Of a stretch of DNA of 64,000 nucleotides, positions 12,785 through 26,290 are shown in pieces. Position numbers and translations under genes: made by a program. A model generated the notes under the pieces. That model made no database searches. It saw only the letters and a list, made by a program, of their open reading frames with translations, and was not told the origin of the DNA. Each line of letters begins with the position of its first letter. Position 1 is the stretch's first letter. The DNA comes from Epiperipatus broadwayi (Eukaryota > Onychophora > Udeonychophora > Euonychophora > Peripatidae): contig JAQFVV010012396.1 in assembly GCA_028023455.1 (NCBI GenBank), positions 24,571,330 through 24,635,329 on the forward strand, read 5' to 3'.

Positions 12785-14234
12785 CTTTTATGATTATTTT
12801 ATTGTAACACATCTCAGTAAGACATTAGGGTTATGAAATATTATTGTAGCCCAGTAATCAAAACATGTAAAGTGAGTGTTGATGATGTTGTTTGTTTTTT
12901 CATTGAATTCATGGAATGCATCACTTTTAAAATTTTTATTGTCTTATAAAAATTTAACATTATATTGTTTTTAAACATCACTACCAATTTGCATTCGATT
13001 AACACTTCAATCAAAAAATATTCCTTCTTTGTATCCCTTTAATTAGACAGTTATATTTTACAAATATTTTGATAATATTTATTTATAGCTACAACTTATA
13101 AATATTTAATAAATACCATACAATATATTTATTTAAAAAACTAACTTTTATAAAACATTAACAAATTTTGAATTTAATAAATAATGTTATTAAAAATAAA
13201 AATATCTGATGATTAATATACATTATTATTATTTTAATAAATATTTATAATACATTTTATAATTTGAGTTAGATAATATATATTTTTACTATAAATAGTA
13301 TTTTTTGCTTTAAAGAAAAATAAAACTCTATTTAAAAGAAAAAAAAACATTTTCAGCTCTAATGATAAATTCTAGATATTAAATTATTAAATTTTTGCTT
13401 TGAGGCATAAAAGAATTTAAAGAAAAATAAAATTTTAAAATAACAAACCATTTTCATTTGTACATAATTTATTAGTGAAATTTTTAGAGAGTAATGCTAT
13501 ATATATATAAACAAGATATTTTTTATATTTACGATAATTTTATTATTTTAACTAGCTGAAAAATTTTGTATATGTATTTAAACAATCAAAACTTTTATTA
13601 AATTATATATATCTTCAAAGTTTTCAACATATTGCATTTAGAAGAAATCAATATAACAACAATCCATTTATAAAAAAAAAGTTTATAAACATTATTTGCC
13701 AAATTATGATACAATATTTATATTTGTCAAAATAAATGTGTAACAGAAACAGGAAAACTAAAATATTAATACTTCTATTATTTTAAGTGTATACATGAGT
13801 TTAAAATTATTATTTTTATAAAGAAAAAAAAAAACAATTCGATGCTGAAAACAAACGCTTGCTCAAAAACAAATTTCACAATAAAGTTATTTTATCAAGT
13901 TAAAAAAAATTGTTTAATATGAGGACTAAATAAAACAGTGTAAATTCTTGATATGGTGCATAAAATATATAGAGCTATTCTTTGCTTTTTAATAAGAAAA
14001 TAAGTTCTCTTCATCTTATTTTAAAAGTATCTATCATAATGTTGAACAATCAATGAATACCAAATGCTATAATGCTATATCATATATACTTTAGAATAAA
14101 TTGAAAAGAATATGTGTAAGCAAATGAAAAAGAAATTTGATTTTTCTGCTAATTTATTTAAATTACTATACATCACATGATCATCTCTTCCTATGCTTAC
14201 ACAAGTTATTAAAAACAGGCAAAACACTCCATAT
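12785..14234. other. AT-rich intergenic DNA with no recognised feature
   Basis: Nothing supportable beyond A/T runs and short (TA)n tracts. Confidence 0.45.
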
Positions 14235-14510
14235 AGTAATTAATGTTATCCACTGAAAAACAGTAATTAATGTATGCAACAAGATTTGTGCATAAAATTC
14301 CTGTATAATGCTTAATCATCCATCCAGACTAGTTTCTAGCTTGTGGCTTTCATCAGTGAAGAGCTTTGTATCTGAGAGCACTGCACCTAGATCATAAGAT
14401 GTAATATAAACCTCTAGCAGACACCTTTTGTCTATTTAGTTAACTATCCATTGATTATTCTAGTTTGTACTGGGTTATGGAGAGTTTTGCCACTATTTTT
14501 AAAAGCAAAG
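14235..14510. repeat. Dispersed repeat, family D (inverted pair, degraded)
   Basis: 14280-14400 on the plus strand matches the reverse complement of 14740-14870: both contain TTTGTGCATAAAAT and TCTAGCTTGTG, and both contain CTAGATCATA. 14450-14500 then carries the opposite orientation of the family start (CCATTGATTATTCTAGTTTG, then GAGTTTTGCC). The locus therefore appears to be two partial copies facing in opposite directions. Function and class are unknown. Confidence 0.5.
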
Positions 14511-14699
14511 AAAAAGATGATCATGGTTTAATACCTATCCTATCCAATGGAATAATGGTGATTATGGTTATTAAAGTGTCACAAAATACCAAAATGTGTA
14601 GATGCTGAAATAAATTCCGATTTATATTACGATACACGTTACTGAGGTTAAATTGAAAATATTATTGTGTTATCAATTTGAACTCATAGCTTTATAGTT

Positions 14700-14940
14700 A
14701 ACTAAAGAGGTAAAAAGTAGATGATAGAGGGTTGCATTAGATCCTATGATCTAGGAGTAGTGCTTTCAGATACAAATCTCCTCAATAATGAAAGACACAA
14801 GCTAGAAAATATTCTGAAGACATTGGATGACTTGGCATTAAATAAAGATTTTATGCACAAAGCTTTTTGAATCCATTGATAATTCTGACTTGCACTGAGT
14901 GGTACTATTGTATGAGGAGTTTTGCCTCTGTAATTCACCT
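14700..14940 (-). repeat. Dispersed repeat, family D (minus strand)
   Basis: On the minus strand it begins GAGGCAAAACTCCTCATAC, continues through ATCAATGGATTCAAAAAGC and TTTGTGCATAAAATC, and ends near CTAGATCATAGGATC. Matching sequence is at 31655-31790 (plus) and 14235-14510. A 64-codon open frame lies inside but matches nothing I know. Confidence 0.55.
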
Positions 14941-17079
14941 AAACATGTTTAATGATTTACAATTTTAATCAGGTTAATTTTTATTTAGTTACAGAAATAA
15001 AATTTTAACTTTTCTACTACTGATGAGTGTTTATATTCTAACAACAAACAAGCAATTCTAATATAGTATTGTTTGTTATTAGAATATTTTATATATATAA
15101 AATATAATTATATATTTAGAAATAATTAATAAAAATTTTAAGGTGGAATATATTTTAATTACTTGGAAAAGAGGAAACAGCTAGCATGGTCATATATTTT
15201 GATCACTGTAGTAACTACAGTATCAATCACTTTAAAATATAGTACTGAAATTATAAATTTATAAAAATTAGTATAAAACCATGTATCAAATTTAAAGAGC
15301 ACATTTTTTTGATATTTTAAAGAATGTGAGGGGAAAATGGACTATAATTATAATAAATATAAAGAGTGTTTTTAATGTTATTAGTCATAACCATGAGAAG
15401 TTAAAAATATTACTAATAGAATGTTTTCAATTTTTAACAGAACAGTTTGATTAAATATCAGTCTGCAATCAAAGCATAAAACAAAAAAAACCTCTTCTTA
15501 TAACAAATATTGATCATTATTTTGATCTGCATTGCAAGTTGTAAAAATTAATACATTTTTAATTTGATAAAAAGTTAGAAAGTTCCAGTGAAGTATGAAC
15601 ATATTTATGTACTATTACTGAATGATAATAGAATTTTATGGAAACTTAAAAAAGGATTGTGTGTGAATACTGCATTTTAAATGTTTTAAAATAAGATCAT
15701 TCTTATGAACTAATTTGAGCTGACATCAGATGAAACTTGATTATTTTTTGGTCTCAAATTGTTTTTGGAATTTTATAAAATTAATGGTTTATCTGGCTTG
15801 TGTTCTAATCCCGTTCATATGATTTGTGCACAAAGTCTAGATTGTGGACATGATATAGGTATCTATCATCATTTCTCCTTAAAACATTTTAAAAAGCAAT
15901 ATTATTTTAAGTAACTAACTCATAAACATAGCAGTGGAATATCTTGTGATTATTATTTTACTTTAGAGTTAATCTGAACTGGACAAAGAAATGTCAATAT
16001 GTAATATGATGCAACATTAAGCCTATGATTATTTCCATCTTTTATAAATATAAAATGATGTTTTTAAAATTTTCCCATGAATAAGAAGAGGCAACAGCTA
16101 TTCATGCAGAGAAGTATTAATAGGCATGTTCCTGGAAATAGTTATGATCAATTTTGTGACTATACATGCTGATTAAGATTGATTATTTTACATTATACTA
16201 ACAGTATAGTCATTTTTTCAAAGCAATGAGATTATAAAGGACATCAGCTGGTAATTGTATTGATCACTATGAGTAGCATATCATATTATCATTCACTTTT
16301 TAATATTTTTCTGCAATTTCTTTTACCATTTTGCTTAAACACATTAAAAATATCATACACAAATAATATACATAATTAATAAATTGCAGTAATTTTATGT
16401 TTGAAAATATTGAACAATTTATAAATTGTATAATTGCTTTCAATTACCACTATATATTTTTTATTAACTATTTAATAATATTTTTATTATGCACATATAT
16501 TAAATGATTTGGTTGTATAGGTTTATTAGATAAATATTCATTTTATCATTAAACATTATTATTAATTTTTACTTCATTTTTATTCATCAATATTTTATGG
16601 ATTTTTTGTTAACTAAATTGCAGACTTAGTATTATTTGACTATGGTTCTGTTTTAATTACCTTTAGCATCAACACAATAGGAATGTAATAATAAAATTTT
16701 TACATAGATAACTTGCTTTCTTGCTTCTGTATAATGTATAATATTTTCTTATTGCTACAAATAAAATTTACAATAAAAACTCAGCTGACATCACTATGTG
16801 GATTAAACATTGATTGCTTAAACTCTGATTTAAAGAACCCAAGACAGAACATTGAAATTTTTAATCTGCAATCTTATTAAAAACATAACTTATTATGTAG
16901 AACTTAGTCAACCCTATTATAACAGACTGATGACAAAATCAATTTTCTTTTTCATCTGTTCCCAAGTGCTTTTTTACCTGTTGTCCAAATGCTTAACTAT
17001 ATGTTGCCTCTATGGATAATAAATAGTATGTTTTTCAAATTTTATCTTTTAATATTTTTAATTGTGTACAAATTAGAAA
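14941..17079. other. AT-rich intergenic DNA with no recognised feature
   Basis: No supported open frame, RNA gene or repeat shared with the rest of the window. Confidence 0.4.
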
Positions 17080-17770
17080 AGTGTAACTATATAGAAGGCA
17101 ACCACTCCTCCACCCCAGCACCATTCTCCAGCAACAAACTAGAAACTTTAAGGAAATAAGAGCAGCTGTAATATTTTCAAACTCAAATATTATATAAGCC
17201 AATCTTAAGTGCCTAGAAGTGAGATCATGAATATTTCTAACTCTATCCTTCACCAATGATAGCAAATTAGCTTGAAATCAGCTGATCTGAGGGTGGGCAA
17301 ATGAAAGAGATAGTGAATGCTGACTTTTTTGTCATTTATGTAAACAAATTTACAGTTGTTCGGTGTTTTTGGTAAAATGCCATCTATTGATCATAAATAC
17401 AAGTGATAGCAAGTTACGTGAATTTAACTTGTTTTTGTTTTTCATATATATATATCATTCACTTTAAATCTACTTTTATCTTAATAGTTTTATTAATACT
17501 TATGAAATAGTAAAATTTATTTTGTGTCAATATAGCTGATGTTAAATTATGTAATATTCAATAAATTTTACAGGTACAGTGTTAAGATTTACTCATGAAA
17601 TAACATTTGAATTCAGAAATAAGATGGTCATTTTTATTTCCTTAAAGTATCTATCTTGTGGCTGATGTGAGAATATTCTTGCAGTTTTAACATCTTATTT
17701 AACAGCACTGGTGGTAAAAGTTATTGCCTTCTATATAGTTACAATTTTAACACTGCTTATAAAATATATC
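17080..17770. repeat. Diverged inverted repeat pair
   Basis: The minus strand of 17085-17240 and the plus strand of 17575-17760 share, in the same order, a TTAAGATT block, TTTATTTCCTTAAAGT or close variants, and TGCCTTCTATATAGTTACA. Divergence is substantial and the plus copy has an insertion. The 76-codon minus-strand frame at 17035-17265 falls inside the left copy and is not recognisable. Confidence 0.45.
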
Positions 17771-18399
17771 AAGTATTACATAATTTAAAAAATTATATAT
17801 TAAATATATGGCTATAAATTTAGATTTTTTAATTATCTGTTGTAAGTGTTTAAATTATGTATCTTTAAGAATTATATTTTTTAATTAACTAAACATAATG
17901 TTATAAGATACTGCTGTGTGTATTCCTTCCATTTTTGACCATTATTATGAAAGGTGGAATTTTAAAGTTTTTATGATCACTCATTATGAAATTTATTTTG
18001 AAACACTTACAAATTTCTTATACAAATATTACATACAAAAATTACTTCAATTTCCAATCCAAAAGTCCCTTAAACAACTCTTTTTAAATTTTTTTCTTAC
18101 ACAGGCAAAATACTCTAAATAATTAATTTCAATGACAATTATTCAACACCGTATATTTGTCTCTTAAAATATATATTTTAAGTCATATATATTTGCAAGA
18201 CATATATGTATACTTATTTTATTTACATTTTTGTAATCATGGTGCTTAAAAATGGAGACTTCTTTTATATGTTACCCTTCTAACATACGACCCTGCAGTT
18301 GATTTTAATTAAAAGTATCATTTTCACCTGATTTATAATTATAACAATATTATTTCATAGAATGAAAGCAAATTAGATTCACTTTGTTGCTGTTTATCT

Positions 18400-21050
18400 T
18401 GTTGGTGCTTTTTTATTTGTTTTCAATTTCACAATAAATTCTTAAGCTATATTGATTTTATAATTTTTACAACTCTAACCACTTGTAATTCTCTTGTTGT
18501 ACTATTCTAATCCTTTCTTAATTCTTATGTCAAGGGAGAATTCTACACATTTTTTCACACTTTTTTCACTATAAGTAGAATGGCATAAGGATTTTGTCTA
18601 TATCATAGTCTTTGCTTATTTACTCAGTAAAAAAACTATAATTCCAATTCCTTTAATATTTGGTTAGTGATTCTTTTAATCTCTATAGAAAAATCTTTTC
18701 ATCAGTGATACTTGACTTTATGACAAGTAAAACTAGATGACTGAATTAATATTTCTAATTATTGGTTATTTTTTTACCAAACACTATTAGTGACTGTATC
18801 CTTTAGCATTTTGTTTGCATCTTGGAATTGCAATCAATATTCTATTCTCTTGCAGTTTCTGATCCCAAATATTTTTGATTGGAAAGGTTAAACTGTGTTA
18901 GGACTATTCAACAGACAAAATATTTTTTTGCATAATTCATGTCTTATTGACCAAAATAAAAATGTAAGCCCAACAACTTTCTACAGATGATTAATTTTCA
19001 GATGGTGCCATTTCCTAAAGTGCAAAAATATTTTTAAAGAATATCTTATTAGCTACCATATATGATTCCTCAACTTTCAATAGACAATTATACTGACACT
19101 CAATAACATACAGCAAATTTATTTTTGCAATAATATTTGGGGGATCTTATCATATAGTGTACAACTTGCACTTTTTTAATTATCACTTAATAATATTTTT
19201 TATTATCTTTTTATTGCTTGTTTCTCAATCTATGTTTATTCTTTGAATTTATGGCCTATTTTCAAACCTAGTATTAACTATGTAGGCTGTTCTTGGCTTA
19301 TTTTCATTAGTCTCATGAAGGTATTTTTGCTCTTAAAGGATTCTTGTATTACAAGTGCCATTTAGATTGACTCTCCTACTAATTCCAACTGTTGTCTGTA
19401 TTTGAATTTCAATCTTTTTGTTTTACTCACACCAAAATGCCTTGATGACTACTGAAGTTCCACAATGTCTTAATAGTTTATGCCTTTCTTGACTGTCTAT
19501 ATTGTCTTCTGTTCTTCTTATTTGCCTTTTGTGTTGCAATTTCTTTATTTTTATTCATATTCATGGAATTTATATGAAACCTCTTTTACTAATTAATGAA
19601 ATATTTATTTTAAATCTTGAAACCCTTTCTTATATTCTGAGTCTTAATATGATTGTTTATTTAGGTCAAAAATGTTTAGAAACCCTCATATTGATCATTT
19701 ATAATTCTATTAGTGACAATAAACATTTGTTCTATTTGATGATAGTTGTGCATTCTTATTGATTTGATGTTCTGACAGTGGATTGGCAGGTAACATTGGA
19801 TTTTCATCACTTGTTATTAGTTAAATAATATGTTATGCCTTTCCAAATCTGCACTTTTTCTGAAATTCTGATGTTTGTTATGATCTTGACAGTATTAATC
19901 CAATAATAAAAATTAAATTGTCCTTTCTAAGCTCTTATAACTTGCATAATTTATTGAATGACAAGTCTCATCATGACAAGGATGCATCATCCAAATAGAA
20001 ATGTCTAATTTACTTTTTTACTTATTGAATTTAAAATAAAGTAGTCATCTAACCTATTTAGATATTTGATATGAGCATCTATCATGAGTTTTAAAAAAAG
20101 TCATAATTTTTAAAAATTGGTTGGCAGTGATAAGCAAGTCTCTGGAGATGTTAACTTTTAAAATATATCTTCACTTTTCCCCCATTAAACATCCAATTAT
20201 TTATTTCTATGTTAGAAAATATTGCAAGTGGACTTCTCATACATTCTACTTCATTTTGGTTATTTCTCAACTTTTTTATTCTGGTCATTCTTTATTCTTA
20301 AAACTTTTCCACATTTTTACTCTTGCTGCAGAGTCTCTTATTCCCATTTGATCCTCAAGTCAGTAGTCTTGCAACAGTTTCTTATTTTTCTCTTTTGCTT
20401 ACTTTGCATCTCATTGAGATACTAATTATGGCCATATATTTTATAGTTTTCTGATTGTCAACCTTGACCTGTTTGATAAAATCTTGAAGCTGTAGTCCAA
20501 GTGTCTATTCTTTTCTTGTTGTTATTTTTTATTTTATCTTTTGCACTATTTTTTCAACTTTCTGTTAAAACTCTTTCAACCTTTCTTTATTTATTTTGTT
20601 ACATTGCCCACATTTTCATCACTCTTATTTTATTTTTGAGGGCATGACATTTATTTGGTTTTGACTATCTGTTATTTACTTGGACATGATATTCATTTGC
20701 TTCTATTTACCCTATCATTTTTTGATGCATTAAATTTAGCTTGGATATGTAATTCTTGTCTTTGGATAGATTGTTCTTGTGTTTGATTCAAACTGATTAT
20801 CACATAAATTATTATATCTTATTTTTATTTGCTTTTTTATTTTTTAACAGTACAATTCCTATTATATCTATCACATAGTATCTTTTGTATTCTGTGGATG
20901 ACATTATATTTTTAAGATAGCAAACTATTTATTGCTGACCCTATTTTGATTTCACTTTAATTAATTTGTGCTGACGTAATTTTATTTTGGTTAAATTGCA
21001 CAATTATTGCCCATTATTTATTCTCATATTTTATATATATGTAGTAAATT
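18400..21050. other. Strand-asymmetric (pyrimidine-rich) tract, possibly decayed coding sequence on the minus strand
   Basis: The plus strand is conspicuously rich in T and C (many TTCT, CTTT and TTGCC words) for over 2.5 kb, so the minus strand is A/G-rich, as coding strands of AT-rich transposons often are. Short minus-strand stretches read as plausible Lys/Gln/Glu-rich peptide, but stops are frequent in all frames and I could not find a reverse transcriptase, integrase or transposase motif. I therefore give no identity. Confidence 0.3.
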
Positions 21051-21309
21051 TTACACATTTATTTTTTATGAATTCATCAATTCTTTATTTTCAATGTCTA
21101 CATGCAATGAAACTTAACAATTAAGATCATTAACTAAGAGTATCAAACTTTTGATCATGATAATGCTTATATTAAATTGACAAATATTATCATCAGTGAT
21201 AACAAAATATATCATTTTATGCATGACACTATATTGTCTTGATTGTTAAATGTAACAGAAAATAAAAAAATTTACTATGAAGTATAAAATTAAAAATACA
21301 ATTGTTACA

Positions 21310-21470
21310 TTTGATGAGATGTTTGGTGCAATAATAATGCATCCATGGGTTCAAATCCAGGTTGCATAAAAATTTTCTATTTTTTAGTTAGAAGTTAGCC
21401 TCTTTACTATCAAAATCATTATTCAAAATGTTATAGAAATTATCAGTTAACTGGTAAATAAATGATAATA
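21310..21470 (+). mobile_element. tRNA-derived SINE fragment, family 2
   Basis: It contains a B-box-like GGGTTCAAATCCAGG preceded by GTTTGGTGCAATAATAATGC and followed by a T-rich segment and CAGTTAACTGGTAAATAAATG. The same order is seen at 27840-28050 (GCTTCAATAAATGCGACATG, GGTTTCGAATCCAG, then GACTGGTAAATGAGC). The A box is poorly preserved. Confidence 0.45.
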
Positions 21471-23629
21471 AATTGCTTAACACTTTTGATTGGCTAATAA
21501 TAAGATGGATGAGTAATGTTTTTTCTTGCATTATTTCTTCAAGAGAGTCTGCTGCCAACGAGATATTTACTCTGCAGTATTCTTTTAAAGATTATTTTAT
21601 TTTATTTAAATTAATTTGTTCTAATCAATTACAAAGTGCAACAATAATTCTGAAGGTGTAAATGTAATTAGTTTCTAACAAAAATTAATATTCACAACAT
21701 AAAATTATAATAATGTGAGATATTTACAAATGTAGTAATATATTTGCAATTTTAGGTAGAAGTATTAAATTTATAGTCATTACTTTTCTGTAAATCTTTA
21801 AGGCAGAAGTTACGAGTTTTTGTCATTATTTTTATTGTTTTTAATGAACATATAACAAAAAATATAAGCCCATTCATTGAACTAAGTAGTTTATATAGGC
21901 TACTAAGCTAATTCACAAGCAATATTCCTAAAAATAGAGGGCCCTGTTTGTAAAAATAACTCTTTAAGAATCTTTCTTGTTAAGTATTCAGACTTGTTTG
22001 TTTTGTGATTGATTGCTTTTATTTTGTATAAATGAAATTAAAATTTCCTGCAACAAACTTGTATTATATTTTGATTTATTTTTGAATCATTACTGTGTTT
22101 ATTTGATCTTAATATTGCTATATATTTATTTTTATGCCAGTTGTTTGAAATATTTTTTGCATAAATAAAGTATCTAAATAGTTTGGCAAAACATACTTTC
22201 TTCACCTTATGACCTATTGTTTATCAAACTCTGGAAGCATGCTATCTCTTCCTGGTGCTTTCCTTTATTTATAACAAAGATCAAGTTCAAGTCCACTACT
22301 AACTAAAAGTATTATCAGATTGATAGTAGAGGAACATTGTGAAAGAAAAGTTTGTAGTTATGCCCTAATGATCTTTTTTTCTCATTTTTATCCACCTATA
22401 AATTTAAAAGTCTGATATATATGATTGACAATTTGATTAACCATAACAATAGAAAAACAATTATTATTATTTTGTATTCTCCACAAGCTTTTGAAGACAA
22501 CTTATTAATAAAAATATTTTTTTCTGGTTGATAACTTTTTATATATAGAATAGGCTAGTTTTTTACAGGTTGAAATTGTTGTAAACATGTTTGACATTTA
22601 ACAAGTTACACTAAAATCGGTTGTCAAAATAAAAACTGATGCTATCTGTATTGATCTAACTTCAATTTACGATTTTCTTAAAAAAACAAACCTTTTCTCA
22701 GAGTTTCTAAAATTCTTAAATGCAGAAAAACTATTTACTTAACAAAATGTTTTCCAAAATAGCACTAAATGATAATGATAGTCTATACGATATTTTACAG
22801 AATTCTATAATAGAGATCAATTATTTTACTTAATATATTTATTAATAATGTTTTAAACACAGAACTTAGGAAATTCATCAATGCAGATTTTGCTTTGACT
22901 TATCAAAAGGGATTCTTTCCTGAAATAGAAAAATCTTTTAATAAGAAAGTCAAAAGAGTGGAAATCTTTTTCAAAAATTAGATCATACTTCCAATATAAT
23001 GAAGATAGTATGTTCAATTTTTCATCTAAACAATATGGAATTATAATAATCATCTGTAAAAATAGACAGAAATAGAATCATTATGATTTTGATTAATTTT
23101 AGACTGTAGCCTATTTTATTTTTATCATTTGTCTAACAGTTGGTTTAAAATTCATTTCTAGCAATAACCTCCTTGGAAATTTGGCTGGCACTACTTGAGG
23201 TTTGTAATGCAAGTGTTTTATAAATAGAATCCTTAATAATAGTATATTTTTCTGGTGAATACTATATTGTTTGTAGAAAAAATTCCAAAACTAATCTTTG
23301 GGACACTCATATATTATTATGGGAAATATTACTGTTATACTGAAATCTATTTCTTTATAGTGGCCTCCTGATTTATGACATATTACTCAAGATGTCAAAA
23401 TAGAATTTGGCTCACAGAAAAAAAACTATTAAGTTGATTGGACATACCAGTAACTCATCTAAAAAAACAACACAAATCAACTTGATCTTCTTTGTGAAGT
23501 TGAACCAAGTATCTATGATCAATAAATTATGGTAAAAAAAAATAAAATTCTCATAAGATTCCTAAATAAATTTCATTTTTCAATATTCAACAAAAAATCC
23601 GGATGATATTTAATCTTTGAACATGTGGC
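21471..23629. other. AT-rich intergenic DNA with no recognised feature
   Basis: No supported gene or repeat. Short open frames at 21473-21661 (+) and 22853-23053 (-) show no motif. Confidence 0.4.
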
Positions 23630-23890
23630 TGGAGTGTCATCCTAAGAGTAAGACCTCACAAGATGAATTTAATGGTCACTGACTTACATACATATGGACA
23701 ACTCCAAACCAATCAACTTACAATTAATGACTCTAATCTGATAGTGATATTACCCACTTGTGGGTACTAAGAAAATCTATGGGAGCATTTCTGGTTCAAG
23801 ATATAATAGAGGGATTTTGAGTACCAGCCACTATCCCATTTGAGCTATACTCGTAAGAACATCATGAAAAGTCTTATTAATCAATCATAA
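23630..23890 (-). mobile_element. Probable tRNA-derived SINE, family 3 (minus strand)
   Basis: On the minus strand a good A-box sequence, TATAGCTCAAATGGGATAGT (complement near 23840-23860), is followed ~45 nt later by a weak B-box-like ATCTTGAACCAG. About 200 bp of more balanced sequence then runs to CACTCCAGCCACATG near 23625. The spacing fits a tRNA head with an unrelated body. No second copy is in the window, so the family call is tentative. Confidence 0.4.
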
Positions 23891-24675
23891 CTGCATGCAC
23901 TTATTTACTTCTTAGCTAAAAATGTTTGTACTAGCTTGTACACAATGACATTTATAAGTTTGAATAAGTCATGCATTTTCAGATCATGCATGTTGTAACA
24001 AGATTACCATATATACACAGAGTAGCCAATCTATTGCATGTTGTGATAGGTTCATTGAACATTACTATAAATAGAATGGAATAATTTTAAGCAATGCCAA
24101 TTTGTTTTGGTACACCTACAGAAAAATTGTGAAACCAAAATTCAGTGTGTGCACATACAGAGGTCATAATAAAAAAATTACTTATGCCATGTACTTTATA
24201 TTATTGGCACAAATAATTGCATACAATTATTATGATGTGACTGTCTTGGTGAGGCAGAGAGGTGAGGTGTATACTAAGCATAAAAGTTACCAAATGGCTT
24301 GAGATTCATTTTTGGCCCAACTAATATTTATGTTTGTTTCAATTTAGTTTCACCATATAATATCTCACAGACTTCACTTTGAATGATGGTATGAATCTAT
24401 GTAGTTCAATGAATAATCAAGTTTTACTTTTTCAAATGTCTGGATTTGATTTTAGAACCCTAATTGGTTGTTTTACATTTTGTGCTAAATATTGATCAAA
24501 TTTCTATTTATTAAGTACAAATATCTGATGTAGGTATGATCTTTTTGGGTTTTTTTATTAATAGAAGCTATTTACATAATGTAAACAGTGTTATACTAAA
24601 TTGAAATGTAATAAAATTAATCACTTTATTTATTTTATTCTCTAGATAGAACCATGTTGGATTTAGAAAGTACAA

Positions 24676-24714
24676 TGCCTTCCCAGCTGATGCTTTGACA
24701 TATGAAAAAAAAAA
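24676..24714 (+). mobile_element. 3' tail of a family 1 SINE
   Basis: CCTTCCCAGCTGATGCTTTG followed by ACATATG and an A run, the same tail as at 4340-4440 and 40112-40216. It abuts the first recognisable residues of the hAT transposase. Confidence 0.55.
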
Positions 24715-26290
24715 CTATTTAAAGTATGGTTTTATTCAGTTATCTACAACAAGACACTACAATTATGTCTGATTTTCTAGAAAGTTTTATCCAATGAAGC
24801 CATGAAACCATTACAATTAGAACATTTGACTAAAATCCATCCTGATAGAAAAATAAAGATTTACCTTACTTTTAGGTGCTCAAAGATCAACATTCAAGGA
24901 TGTCCAACTTTACAAGATATGTTTTCAGTGGCAGATAAACAATTGATTACAGGTCTCATACAATATTTCATTGATTATTGTTAAATCAGGAAAATTGCAC
25001 ACTATTGATGAATAATTGATGATACCACCTGTGAAGCTTTGCATACAACACTGCAGAAAACAGCATCTGGTATTAAAGAAATCCCATTAAAAATTATAAA
25101 GTGAAGAGATAAATTGATGAAATGGCCCAGGATGTGAAAAGTTCACTAATTGAGTTCTTGAAGACTACTAAGTTTTCTTTGTAACTGGATAAATCAAACT
25201 TACCAAACAATGAAGCTTTATTTCTAGAATACATTTGTTTCATAAAAGATGAAAAGGGTTTACCAATAATTATTATTTGCAAGATAATTAGAAACTGCAT
25301 CTATATTTGATGTATTGGAATGCTATTTTACAGAAAAAATATATTCCTTTCAAAAATATATTGTCAGTTTCTACTTATAATGGTCCATTGTTAGCTGGAT
25401 GCTACCATGGGTTTATTTTATATTTAAAACAGGCAGTACCAAATGTAGTTATCATATATTGATTGATTCGCTGACAACATTTAGTGACAAAAGAACTGGA
25501 ATGACTTCCTACATTATGTAATCACAGCAGTTAACAGAACAAAAAGTTATGATTTCTCTGATAGATTGTTTGGAAAATTTCATGATGAAAATCATATAGA
25601 TTTCAGTTATTTACTATTGCACATAGAAGTTCATTGGTTATCCAAGCATATAAGAAGGCTTATAATTTTTAAAAACATAGCTGACTCATTAAGAAGGAAT
25701 TTAATCATGTTTAAGAATATAATATAGCTTATTTAACATATTTTTTTAATAAACTTAATTAAACAAATCTACATCTGCAAGGAAATGTAAATTTTATCAA
25801 AGCAAAGGTACTGTTTTGCATTCATGTCAAAACTTGCTTTTTACAAACAAAATGTAGGTTCAAAAGAATTTTACCAGTTTCTAAATCTTCCCTCAATGGC
25901 AACAAATGATGTTGACATTCTGGTATACACCCAGAATTTGGAAACTCTTAAAAAGATTTCATGAATCAGTTTCAGATCATCCTTAATATGGCTATCCTAG
26001 ATTAGTTTCTAGAACCTTTCTTAAATCAACATGAAGCAGAATTATCACTGCCGGAAAAGTTGATACAATTATCAGAAAACAAGTGATGAAATTTAAAATT
26101 GGGTGTCAAGAAGCAAATCTCAATATTATATCCTGCTTTATGGACTGCAGTAAAGGGGTTCTCCACTGCATTCCTATCATCATATGTAGTCAAAAGGAGA
26201 TTTAGCATGGATACCATTCTATTGACAAAAAAAAAGGAAACAGATTGTTAATAGAGAAACATGATGACTTAAGACATCTGATGACAAAAA
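24714..26290 (+). pseudogene. Decayed BED-finger/hAT transposase (FAM200/SCAND3/ZBED-like)
   Basis: Read across frames, successive blocks follow the order of this hAT transposase group. They are: LKYGF then VLSNEAMKP (end of the BED finger) and HLTKIHPDR near 24715-24850; EEINEMAQDVKSSLIEFLKT then LPNNEALFLEYICFIKDEKG near 25110-25270; DATMG for the expected DGAPAMxG-type block near 25400; an AVPNVVIIYC block and QHLVTKELE near 25430-25500; and at the 3' end KQISILYPALWTAVKG and a hAT dimerisation segment (SSYVVKRRFS, then TILLTKK and DLRHLMTK) near 26110-26290. Many stops and frameshifts, no single long frame and the lost zinc-finger cysteines make it inactive. hAT termini and an 8-bp target duplication were not found. 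Confidence 0.75.

Noticed and set aside
17035-17265. 76-codon minus-strand frame with hydrophobic stretches
   Set aside because: It lies in one copy of a diverged inverted repeat, and the other copy does not preserve the frame.
24102-24302. 66-codon open frame on the plus strand
   Set aside because: No recognisable domain, no splice context, and a length expected by chance.
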